From Rebecca billardiae RCC1528 (lineage: Eukaryota > Haptophyta): 64,000 nucleotides of DNA. The DNA lies in contig OZ251226.1 in assembly GCA_965240325.2 (NCBI GenBank), positions 3,162,001 through 3,226,000 on the forward strand. Direction: 5' to 3'. The translations under genes and the position numbers were made by a program. Position 1 is the stretch's first letter. The number at the start of each line of letters is the position of its first letter. The notes under the pieces were generated by a model, which saw nothing but the letters and a program-made list of their open reading frames with translations, made no database searches and was not told the DNA's origin. Below are positions 10,885 through 18,680 of the stretch, piece after piece.

Positions 10885-11466
10885 CGGGCGTGCGCCGTGG
10901 GCGGACCTCCCCGCCGGAGGGGGGCACAGCGTCGTGTGAATGTGTGTGTGTGCACCGGTCGGAATGATGATGACGACAGTCGTCGTAGATAATTGAAGAT
11001 GCGCGCTGGATTGTGTGGAGGCGGGTGGACCTTCCTCAGCCTCCCTCACCTGTAATCAACGAGCAATCTGTAAGTCATTGCGTAACGACGCTTTACCTGC
11101 GCCGGTGCGGGGACGTGATAATCACTATTGGCGGGACGTGGCGGTTCTTCGTCAACGCTCATATTTTGCCTTTTTGAATATGTGAACGATGTCTGACAGC
11201 GGGTCTGGCGCCGCGCGTTCGTTAATTGCCGCTCATCGGCGTTCATAGTGATCTGCAAACTCATCATTACGTGCTGATATTGATTTGGAGGAATCGGAGA
11301 GCTATCATACTTCACTACCCTTATTACCTTCTGCCCCTTGGCCTTGATGTAACGTCCAACTGGAATGATGGCCGCGGTGTAGTAGTGACACTGGTGACGT
11401 AGTGTCGATCGTGGCCCGGGCAAGGCTACCGAGTTCGCCGACCGCGGTCACCGCTACGACTACGAG
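10885..11466. other. Spacer, no gene seen
   Basis: About 580 bases of lower GC lie between the GH92 stop and the start of the cyclic-nucleotide-domain gene. Part of it must be the latter's promoter and leader. A 125-codon minus-strand frame (11046-11423) has ordinary, AT-leaning codons unlike the neighbouring genes and is not supported. Confidence 0.5.
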
Positions 11467-14121
11467 TCAGCCGTCGGCCTCGTCCACGAGGAAGGTGAGC
11501 GCGCCGCCCGCGCGCACGAGCTCGGCGTAGCTCGCGGTGCGCACGAGCTCGACCGGAGGCGCGCCCTGTCGCGCGTCGGCCGCCACCCACAGCGCGTCGG
11601 CCGTCTCGCCCCGCTCGCGTGGCCGGCGCGTGACGACGAGCGTGCCGCCGCGCACGCGCAGCGAGACGCGCGCGTACAGCGGCGCGCCGAGCACGAGCTC
11701 GTCGGTGGCGAGGCGCAGCGGGTACAGCCCGCTCGCGGAGAGCAGGAACCACGCGCTCATCTCGCCGTTGTCCTCGTCGCCCGCGTACCCGCGCGGCGTG
11801 TACAGCTCGCGCAGCACGCGCCGGATCCACGCGCGCGCGCGCGCCGCGCACGCGCCCCCGTCCGCGCTCAGCATCGTGTAGAGCGTGTGGTGCGTGGGCT
11901 GGTTGTTGTGCGCGAGCTCGCCAAAGCCCTTGTCGCCGACCAGCCGCGCCTCGGTCACCTCGTGGATCTCGCCCCAGTAGTACAGGCTGGACGAGCCGTC
12001 GAACGGGCGCGTGAGCGCAGCCTGCACCGCCTCGCACAGCCTGCCCCCGTACAGCGCGCCCAGCCCGCTCACGTTGAACGGCGCGTAGAAGCGGTACTGC
12101 TGCGGCCCGCCCTCCGTGTAACCGCCGCCCCACACGGACATGGGCTGGCGGACGAAGCCGCCGCCCGAGCCGCGCGGCTGGAAGGAGGGCGGCCCGAGCT
12201 CGCGCTCGAAGAGCCGCGGGTACTGCGCCGCGCGCCGCTCGAGCTCGGCGCTGAGCGAGGGGTACGAGCCGTTGGCCGTGCACGCGAGGGCAGGGCTCAC
12301 GCCGCGCTCGCACAGCGCGCTCGCCGCCTGCGCGACCGCCCAGTCGGCGTAGTAGAAGTTGAGCGAGAAGGAGACGGACTCGCCGTGCGCGTCGGCGGGC
12401 AGGTAGCCGTGCCGCGCCATCAGCGCCTGCGACGCGCCGCGCCCGCGCTTCTCGCCGCCGCCCCCGTCCTCGGCGTCGCGCACGATCGTCCGCAGCGCCG
12501 CGCGCTCGTCAAAGCCGCCGATCCGCTTGACGAGCGCGTCCGCGAGCGTCACGTCCGACATCGTAGCGTGGCACAGCGCGCACGAGCGCGCGCCCGGGCT
12601 GGCCCACTGCGGCACCCAGCCGCCCAGCTCGTCCGCCGCGTGCAGCCAGCCGTCCACCATCCGGCCGAGCGTCTCCGCGTGCGCGAGGCCCAGCCACGGG
12701 TAGAGCGTGCGGTACGCGTCCCAGAAGCCAGAGTCGGCGACCAGCACGCCCGGCACCGGGCGCGCGCCCGTGTACGGCGACCAGTGCACCGGCCGGCCGG
12801 CCGCGTCGAGCTCGTGCAGGAAGCGCGGGAAGAGCGCCGCGCGGTACGCCGCGGTGTACCACACCACGCGCGCCTCCTCCCCGCGCCGCGCCGCGCGCGC
12901 CTCGGCGTGCGCCGCGCGCGCGCGCTCGTGCCGCGCGCTGCGCGCCGGCCGGCCGCGCGGCGCGGCCGGCTCGGCGCCAACCTCGTCGAGCGTGCTCGCG
13001 CCGAGCACCTCCTCCCAGCGCGCGGCGGCGGCGGCTGCGACCGAGTCGACGGTGGCGCCGTGCGGCACCTCCGCCTCCAGCGAGCGCGCCGCGTACTCGC
13101 CGTCGATGAACGACGTCGCCACGCGCGCCGTCAGCTGGGGCGCGCCCGACTCAAAGCCGAGGCTGAGCGCGTCGGGCTCGCTCTGCGCGCCCGAGTCTGC
13201 GCGCACGCGCAGCAGGTGGCGCACGGGCTGCGAGAATTGGAGGTGGATGTGCAGGCGGTAGTCCTCCGCGCACAGCGCCTCGTCGGCGCACGCGCTGCCG
13301 CCCACCGCCACGCGCACGCCCGCCTCGCCCACCCGCTGCACGCTCAGCACGGACGGCACGTGATAGTCGGCCAGCCTGAAGCGCAGCAGCAGCCGGCGCG
13401 TGCCGGCGCGCGCCGCGTCGTCGAGGTAGGTGACGGTGGCGATGGCGGCGTGCGTGGCGGGCGCGAGCTCGAGGCGGAGCGCGCCCTCGCCGCCCGGCAC
13501 GCTGCCCGCCGCCAGCGTCGCGCCCATCCGGTGCGGCGCCACGCTGAGCTCGCTGTACTCGTACCCGCGCCACGCGGCTCGCGCGGCCTCGCCCGCGTCG
13601 GCCGGCCCGCCCACGAGCGGCGTGAGCAGGAAGTAGCCGTAGTCGCCGATCCACGGGGAGGGCTGGTGCGTGCAGCGGAACCCGTGCAGCCGCCCGCCGG
13701 CGTCCAGCCCGGGCGACGCGCCCGACGGCTCGAAGATGAAGCCGTCGGTCGGAGGCAGGCGCGTCTGCACGACCCAAGCGTTGAAGCCCCACGGCAGCGC
13801 GACGAGCGGCAGCGTGTTGCCCTCGCTCATCGCCGAGTGGCCGGGGTACGAGCCCGCAAACACGTTCACGTACTCCACCAGCCGGCCACGCTGCTTCTCG
13901 CCGCCCTCGCGCGCGGCGTGCACACGGCGCTTCTCGAGGTTTGAAAGGTCCTCGCGCGGCGTGGGCGCCGGGTAGTTTGCGCGCCGCCGGCGGGTGTGGC
14001 GCTGACCACCGACGACCTCCGCGAACGGGCGGTTGGCGCTCGCTGCCGAGAGCACGATCAGCAAAGCGAGCGCGGCGCCGAGCCCGGCCAGCGCGCCCGC
14101 CACGGCGCAGCACGGACGCAT
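11467..14121 (-). CDS. GH92-family alpha-mannosidase
   Basis: An 884-residue exo-alpha-mannosidase of glycoside hydrolase family 92, a calcium-dependent inverting family acting mostly on alpha-1,2-mannosides. The start at 14121 gives MRPCC followed by one hydrophobic segment (about residues 8-28), so a type II membrane or secreted protein is likely; an upstream TTG or ATG in the same frame (14211) is less plausible. Family motifs are VNVFAGSYPGHSAMSEGN near the N-terminus, CTHQPSPWIGDYGYF, VWYTAAYRAALFPRF, SFSLNFYYADWAVAQAA, HNNQPTHHTLYTML and YAGDEDNGEMSAWFLLSASG. The last carries the acidic catalytic/calcium-binding cluster. An Arg/Ala-rich insert (about residues 382-410, just before VWYTAAYRA) may be an in-frame intron, but no convincing splice pair was found. 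The gene is divergent from the GT31 gene, with 231 bases between starts. N-glycan or cell-surface mannan trimming is inferred. Confidence 0.93.
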   Translation of the reverse strand: MRPCCAVAGALAGLGAALALLIVLSAASANRPFAEVVGGQRHTRRRRANYPAPTPREDLSNLEKRRVHAAREGGEKQRGRLVEYVNVFAGSYPGHSAMSEGNTLPLVALPWGFNAWVVQTRLPPTDGFIFEPSGASPGLDAGGRLHGFRCTHQPSPWIGDYGYFLLTPLVGGPADAGEAARAAWRGYEYSELSVAPHRMGATLAAGSVPGGEGALRLELAPATHAAIATVTYLDDAARAGTRRLLLRFRLADYHVPSVLSVQRVGEAGVRVAVGGSACADEALCAEDYRLHIHLQFSQPVRHLLRVRADSGAQSEPDALSLGFESGAPQLTARVATSFIDGEYAARSLEAEVPHGATVDSVAAAAAARWEEVLGASTLDEVGAEPAAPRGRPARSARHERARAAHAEARAARRGEEARVVWYTAAYRAALFPRFLHELDAAGRPVHWSPYTGARPVPGVLVADSGFWDAYRTLYPWLGLAHAETLGRMVDGWLHAADELGGWVPQWASPGARSCALCHATMSDVTLADALVKRIGGFDERAALRTIVRDAEDGGGGEKRGRGASQALMARHGYLPADAHGESVSFSLNFYYADWAVAQAASALCERGVSPALACTANGSYPSLSAELERRAAQYPRLFERELGPPSFQPRGSGGGFVRQPMSVWGGGYTEGGPQQYRFYAPFNVSGLGALYGGRLCEAVQAALTRPFDGSSSLYYWGEIHEVTEARLVGDKGFGELAHNNQPTHHTLYTMLSADGGACAARARAWIRRVLRELYTPRGYAGDEDNGEMSAWFLLSASGLYPLRLATDELVLGAPLYARVSLRVRGGTLVVTRRPRERGETADALWVAADARQGAPPVELVRTASYAELVRAGGALTFLVDEADG

Positions 14122-14352
14122 GGCGGCGGTGCCGGAGGCGTTCGCGCTGCTTTGACCTGTGACCTTGCCCTTGATCGAGGTCCGACGAGCCGCCAAGCGC
14201 GGGAGTTTCAATTTTGAGCACGCGTCTCTCAGTGCTCACCAGGACTCTCCGGCGGATTGGGATTGGCGGTCAGCACTCAGCATGGCGCCAACACGCCCCG
14301 GGGGGCAGGAGGAAACGTGATGTGGTGAAAGCACGCTGCACGCAAGCGCACC
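14122..14352. promoter_or_regulatory. Shared upstream region, GH92 and GT31 genes
   Basis: Only 231 bases separate the GH92 start codon (minus) from the GT31 start codon (plus), so both promoters must lie here or inside the genes. No TATA-like box stands out. Both products act on glycans, so co-regulation is plausible, but this is inference. Confidence 0.45.
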
Positions 14353-15777
14353 ATGCCCGTCAACGTGCGCAGGAAAGTGCGCGTCCTCCTCTTCGCGCTG
14401 GCAGCCGCTGCTTGGCTGAGCATGATGTGGAGGTCCGCCTTCATGGCGAGCGCCATCGACGGCATGCACATCGCACGACCGCCTCGCCCAGCCGTGGGCG
14501 CGAGCGCCATCGACGGCACGCACATCGCACGACCGCCTCGCCCAGCCGCTGGCGCGAGTGCCATCGACGGCACGTACATTGCACGACCGCCTCGCCCAGC
14601 CGTGGGCGCGAGCGCCATCGCCGGCATGCACATCGCACGAGCGCCTCGCCCAGCCGTGCGCGCACCCCCTGCCATTGTCGCCAGTAGGCCGCCCGAGGTC
14701 ATCGTCGCGATCGGCGTGCTCTCGGCGTGCGCGCACCGCGATAGACGCGACGCGATCCGCACCTCGTGGCTCAGGCCCGTCTTGTCCACGCCGCCTGGCG
14801 CCGCGTGGGCCGCGCGCTTTGTCATGGGCACTGGCGCGCAGTGCGAGAGCCTGGCAGATGAGCTGCACAACGAGCACAACTCGCACGAGGACCTGCTCGT
14901 GCTGGACGTGCCCGACGACGCGGATGGCGTCACGCGCAAGGCGTTCGCCTTCCTCGCGCACGCGGCAGCGGGGCCCTCGTGGGCGCCCGGCCTCACGCAC
15001 GTGCTCAAGGTGGATGACGACACGTACCTCAACATGAGCGCTCCGCTGCACGCCGCGCTCGGCGCGTGGCGCGCGCGCGTGGACGCGGGGCCGGACGCGT
15101 GGGGGGAGCACGTGCCTGCGTGCCTGTACTGGGGCAAGCCTACGCTCTTCCGAGCGCACGCGGGCGCGGAGCACAGTCGCTGGCACGTGCCGCCGTGGGT
15201 GTACGCGCTGCCGGGCGCTGCCGGGCTGCAGTACAACGTGGGCGGCGCGTACATGCTCTCCCGATCGCTCGCGGTGCGGCTGGCGAGGCGCATGGGCGCG
15301 CCCGGCTGGGCCCCGCCGTTCGACGACAGCTCGCTCGGCTGGCTCGAGGACGCCGCCGTCGGCCTCGAGCTTCGCCGCGCCGTCCCCCGACTGGCCGAAT
15401 GCGCCGCGCCCACGCACGCCCTCGACTGCCTCTGGACCAAGCCAGACGAGGCGACGGACTTCTGCGCGCCGGGGGCAAACGCGAGCTCGGCGCCGCCCGT
15501 GGGGTACGTCCACCACGTGTCTGCATCGCGCATGGGCGCGATGGCGATGGTGGAGGTTGGTGCTCAAGCGTGCACGCCGCTGCGCGAGGGAGGGCCGCGC
15601 GCGCGTGCGCGCATGCGTTTCAAGCGGCGCGGCCGTCCGCCCATCCGCGGCATCCGCCGCGGATTCAAGCGCGTGTGGGTGAGGCCAGTGAAGACGGAGG
15701 ACAAGGAAGGCTTTGCCACCGTGACGGACGTCATGGCGAGGGAGCCACTTGACATCTTCACTCCGGATGACCAATAA
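14353..15777 (+). CDS. GT31-family (beta-1,3-galactosyltransferase-like) Golgi glycosyltransferase
   Basis: A 474-residue type II membrane protein. A short basic tail (MPVNVRRKVR) is followed by a membrane segment at about residues 10-26. The stem (residues 32-103) is four copies of an 18-residue repeat, ASAIDGMHIARPPRPAVG. The catalytic part follows: DRRDAIRTSWLRP, then HVLKVDDDTYLNM with the metal-binding DxD, then YNVGGAYMLSRSLAVRL and WLEDAAVGLELRR, which match the conserved (Y)PxY-GG-Y and ED-V-G motifs of GT31. GT31 enzymes add beta-1,3-linked galactose, GlcNAc or GalNAc; the exact substrate cannot be told. The Arg-rich C-terminal tail is unusual, and the last 18 codons lie inside a long imperfect palindrome. 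Confidence 0.9.
   Translation: MPVNVRRKVRVLLFALAAAAWLSMMWRSAFMASAIDGMHIARPPRPAVGASAIDGTHIARPPRPAAGASAIDGTYIARPPRPAVGASAIAGMHIARAPRPAVRAPPAIVASRPPEVIVAIGVLSACAHRDRRDAIRTSWLRPVLSTPPGAAWAARFVMGTGAQCESLADELHNEHNSHEDLLVLDVPDDADGVTRKAFAFLAHAAAGPSWAPGLTHVLKVDDDTYLNMSAPLHAALGAWRARVDAGPDAWGEHVPACLYWGKPTLFRAHAGAEHSRWHVPPWVYALPGAAGLQYNVGGAYMLSRSLAVRLARRMGAPGWAPPFDDSSLGWLEDAAVGLELRRAVPRLAECAAPTHALDCLWTKPDEATDFCAPGANASSAPPVGYVHHVSASRMGAMAMVEVGAQACTPLREGGPRARARMRFKRRGRPPIRGIRRGFKRVWVRPVKTEDKEGFATVTDVMAREPLDIFTPDDQ
14446..14661 (+). repeat. 54-bp tandem repeat (4 copies) in the GT31 stem
   Basis: Four consecutive 54-base units encode ASAIDG-M/T-H/Y-IARPPRPAVG and variants. They differ at only a few positions, which shows recent duplication or conversion. 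They lie between the membrane anchor and catalytic domain, where length change is tolerated. Copy number is likely to vary between strains. Confidence 0.9.
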
Positions 15778-15887
15778 CCAGGCATCACATCAGCGCGCAC
15801 ATGACTCATGTGCGCGCGGATGGCGTGCCTGTGAGTTGTGTCTGGAGTGGATGTGCCAAGTGGCTCCCACGCCATAGCATCCGTCAC
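15721..15887. repeat. 167-bp imperfect palindrome over the 3' end of the GT31 gene
   Basis: The sequence from 15721 aligns with its own reverse complement from 15887 backward with few mismatches and a small indel. Examples are GTGACGGA against TCCGTCAC and GGGAGCCACTT against AAGTGGCTCCC. The centre (15793-15817) is a perfect 12-bp stem, GCGCGCACATGA, around one base. The left arm contains the last 18 codons and the stop of the GT31 gene; the right arm is downstream. The transcript end would fold into a long hairpin. It may be an inverted duplication made during replication, or a palindromic repeat that supplied the gene's end. Confidence 0.85.
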
Positions 15888-16006
15888 GCGGTCCTATGGC
15901 TGCTGATGAGCCTCATTGCTTTGATCTAATTGATGGTACACACTGCTGTCGTCACTACTAGTATTACGGGCTACACTGTTAGCTACGACTAGTCACTAGC
16001 TGCTCG

Positions 16007-16069
16007 AGATATATATATATATGTATATATATTGGCAATATATATATTGATATATTGCCTATATATATA
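16007..16069. repeat. AT-rich palindromic tract
   Basis: TATATA runs separated by short words such as TTGGCAATA and TTGATATATTGCC form an AT-rich, strongly self-complementary stretch. It sits at the boundary between the dense gene block and the repeat-rich region and abuts a dispersed repeat fragment. Confidence 0.7.
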
Positions 16070-16129
16070 CGCCTGCCCGTTGCATATACCACGTCGTTAA
16101 TAATAACTACTCATGGCCCGCGGTGCAGG
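16069..16129 (+). repeat. Dispersed repeat fragments (copies at 24001 and 22447)
   Basis: 16069-16102 (ACGCCTGCCCGTTGCATA...CACGTCGTTAAT) recurs at 24001-24032 with a 2-base indel. 16113-16129 (ATGGCCCGCGGTGCAGG) recurs at 22447-22463, also after a short AT-rich, TAACT-containing stretch. This site carries both parts side by side, so they may be pieces of one older element. Confidence 0.65.
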
Positions 16130-17007
16130 GCGGAGCGCGCAGCGTGGAGCCCGCACCAGCGGGCCCGAACCACGTTTCAAAAAGATCTTTATGATCAAGA
16201 AAAAAGGGACGGGGGGCGGCGGAAAAAAAGGGACGGGGGGCGATTTTTAGGGCTGGCGGAGACCGAGTTTCGAGTTTTTGAGATCGCATTGAGAGGTCTA
16301 TCAGGCCAAAAAAAAGCGCGCCCAGCTGATTCCCTTAAGTAAAGTGCGATCTGGACGTCAGCTGGACGTGACATTAGTGTAACGGTTCGTTACGAGCGAA
16401 TCGTACTCGTCTTCCCGGATCGCGTGACGTCCGGACTGGGCCACATCCGGATCGCGGTCGGAGGTGACGTGCCCCGGCACGATGGGCGATGGCGGATATG
16501 CGGGACGGCGCCTGCACGTGCCTCCGGACCCGCCTCCCGCTTGCTGCTCACGCAGTCAGCTGCGACCGTGGCGCATGATCGCAGAAGCAGTGCCGGCAGT
16601 ACGGCCTGCATCAGCTAGTGCCGCGCCGTCGTGGCGCGCGCGGTACGGTTGCGCGTTTGCAGCGCTCGCCACTCGCCCTCGGCGACGGCACGCGCGTGCG
16701 GCTCAGGTGTGTCAAATGCGGTCTCGTCGGCGCGCTTTCGCCTGCCACCTCGTGCACCCGTGCCGCCAGTTTCATCGTCTTCATGAGGACTGCTGCTGCT
16801 GTCGCCATCCGCTCTCCATCACCCCGAGTCGCCGGTCGCGCGGCGCGCGCGGTAGGCACTAGGCAGGGCGTACGGTCACTCACCCGTGCAACGGGTCAAG
16901 TGGCCAGAGTACGTCTGGTCGTTGGCTGGCACGGGCCGCAGCGCTAAAGCACCCTGCTGTCACACCCGACTCCTTCAGTACTCCGAGCTCCGCGGCACGA
17001 CTCACTC
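16130..17007. other. Intergenic, no gene seen
   Basis: This stretch has A-rich runs and repeated AAAAAGGGACGGGGGGCG words (about 16200-16245), then mixed GC-rich sequence. Short open frames on both strands show no motif or consistent codon bias. Confidence 0.4.
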
Positions 17008-17135
17008 GGCACGATCGCGGACGGGTCGGATCCGAGCTGATCAGCCAGAGTTGGACACAGTTTGGCAGCTACTAGTAGTAATTCCGATGCCGATGGCACG
17101 ATCGCGGACGGGTCGGATCCGAGCTGATCAGCCAG
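17008..17135 (+). repeat. Two 41-bp direct repeats, 87 bp apart
   Basis: A 41-base word starting GGCACGATCGCGGACGGGTC occurs at 17008-17048 and again, identically, at 17095-17135. Each is followed by a related TTGGACA...TTTGG word, so this is a tandem duplication with a partly diverged spacer. The word contains GGATCC and TGATCA palindromes. No coding frame is convincing. Confidence 0.85.
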
Positions 17136-17631
17136 TTGGACATTTGGAAGCTAGTTGTCAGACGGACGTCCGATTTGACGACCGGTGCCGGGTGCGGTCT
17201 CAGGTCCGCTGCTGTGATTGTGTGAAGTGTGAATGAGTCTCGCGGTCGCGCAGGCAGGGCGACGGTCGGACTAATATAGCTTCAGTCATCTCAGAACCGA
17301 CTTCAACTGGCGAACTGCCACTACGGCGGAGAGCCGCGATTGCACGGCCACCGCGGGCCCCCAACTGCGTTGATTCTATGCAGAAAAGGACCGCGGAACG
17401 CGGTCATAGTTTATTAATAGCTGCATCACTTATTGTCGTATCTTATATATGATCGGCTACGCCGATCGCTTCGGCGGGTAGTGAACAACGAAGTTGAGGG
17501 CGCACGGCCCTGGTAGTTGTCGCGTTCTTCACCGAATCACGATGCGCGCGCCCGCGCCGGCCGCGCCGCCGGCGCGGGCGCGAGTAATCGACGCGATCGA
17601 CGGCCCGTCGGGGGGCTGCGCCGTGTCGAAC
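17136..17631. other. Intergenic, no gene seen
   Basis: Mixed sequence includes a lower-GC island around 17400-17460. No motif, RNA gene or repeat recognised. Confidence 0.4.
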
Positions 17632-17966
17632 TCAACGGCGCAGCAGCCGCAGCGCCTCCGCCCGGTGCGCTTCGGGCAGCCCTGCTGGGGCCGCGCGCAG
17701 CGCAGAGATCGCGCTCGGCAGCTCGCCCGTCTCAGCCTCGCACAGCCTTGCGCGCTCGGCGGGATCGGCGCAGCGTCGGATGAATGAGCTCGCAGCTCTG
17801 AGCTCGCAGCTCGTCGGCCGGTCGGCGGCGGGAAAGAGCGTCGCGAGCAGCCGCGGCTCGAGCCTGTCTCCGACCTCCCGCAGCCGCAGCAGCCGCTCCT
17901 TGCACGCCCTCGGCGTCTTCCCCTCGAATGCGGGCACAATGAGCTCCCCACGGCACGTGACACCCT
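17632..17966 (-). CDS. Possible terminal exon of a Myb/SANT-like protein (partial or decayed)
   Basis: The minus-strand frame ending at 17632 has the strong G/C third-position bias of the window's genes. It encodes RGELIVPAFEGKTPRACKER, then about 80 helical, Cys- and Arg-containing residues ending LRLLRR. The FEGKTPRACKERLLRL part resembles the third helix of Myb/SANT domains (GRTxxQCRxRW). There is no in-frame ATG; an acceptor-like CAATCCAG ends at about 17967, so I place the exon start there. No upstream exon could be identified. It may be a 3' exon, a pseudogene or part of a mobile element. Confidence 0.35.
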
Positions 17967-18680
17967 GGATTGCGACCTTTGTCTGTCAGCCTCGCCGCCG
18001 CGTCGAGCGATGCAGTGCGAGGGCCGCTGTGCGCGTCGGCGCCGCCGCGGGTGCTGTCGACCGACGGCCTGGAGCGCGAGGGCGACTGCGAGCACGGGCG
18101 AGAGAGGAGCACGGCGTCGCCCGTAGCATATGCCACCTCGCCATCGTCGCGGACTCGCCGCTCGCAGATCTAAGCCCAGCCTCGTCGCCAGCAAAACAGA
18201 TGTCCGCGCTCGGCCTCGTGCTGCGAGGACTGGCGCCCAGCCTCGTCGCCCGCAGATCTGCGCGCGCTGCTTGCCGCGCCGTCATGCGCAGCCAGAGAGA
18301 GAGAGGCTCACGGTCAGCACTCCGCACGCGGAGCCATCACAGCGCGGCCATGGTCATGGACGGCGCGAGCGTGAGGGCTTGGGCGAGCGACTTCCCGCGA
18401 ACATGCCGAGAGTTCAGCTGCGCGGGCGTGCGGCGTGGCGCGCGCGGGCGCGCGCATGGTCAGCTGGAAATACAGCGAGAAACGCGCCTCGCCCCCACGC
18501 GCCACGCGCTTTCGTTCGCACCCAGAGTACGCATTGCCCGCCTCTCAGAGGCTCCGTGTGGCTGCCCCAGCTTTTGTATCATCGCGCGAAGCCGTGTGAT
18601 GACGAGCAGTATTAATCAACGGGAGATAACTATCATGATCAGAAAGGATACGGTTATGAATCGCGCGCGGGAACCAGTTT

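Noticed and set aside
7370-10927. Long Arg/Ala-rich minus-strand frame in the cyclic-nucleotide-domain gene
   Set aside because: Out-of-frame shadow of the real gene.
11046-11423. 125-codon minus-strand frame between two genes
   Set aside because: Codon use is unlike the real genes here and no domain is visible.
12880-12985. A possible in-frame intron in the GH92 gene at the Arg/Ala-rich insert
   Set aside because: No donor and acceptor pair gave a convincing junction, so the insert was left as coding.
14441-14665. Repeats in 14446-14661 considered as a CRISPR-like array
   Set aside because: No unique spacers. The units are contiguous, in frame and inside a eukaryotic glycosyltransferase gene.
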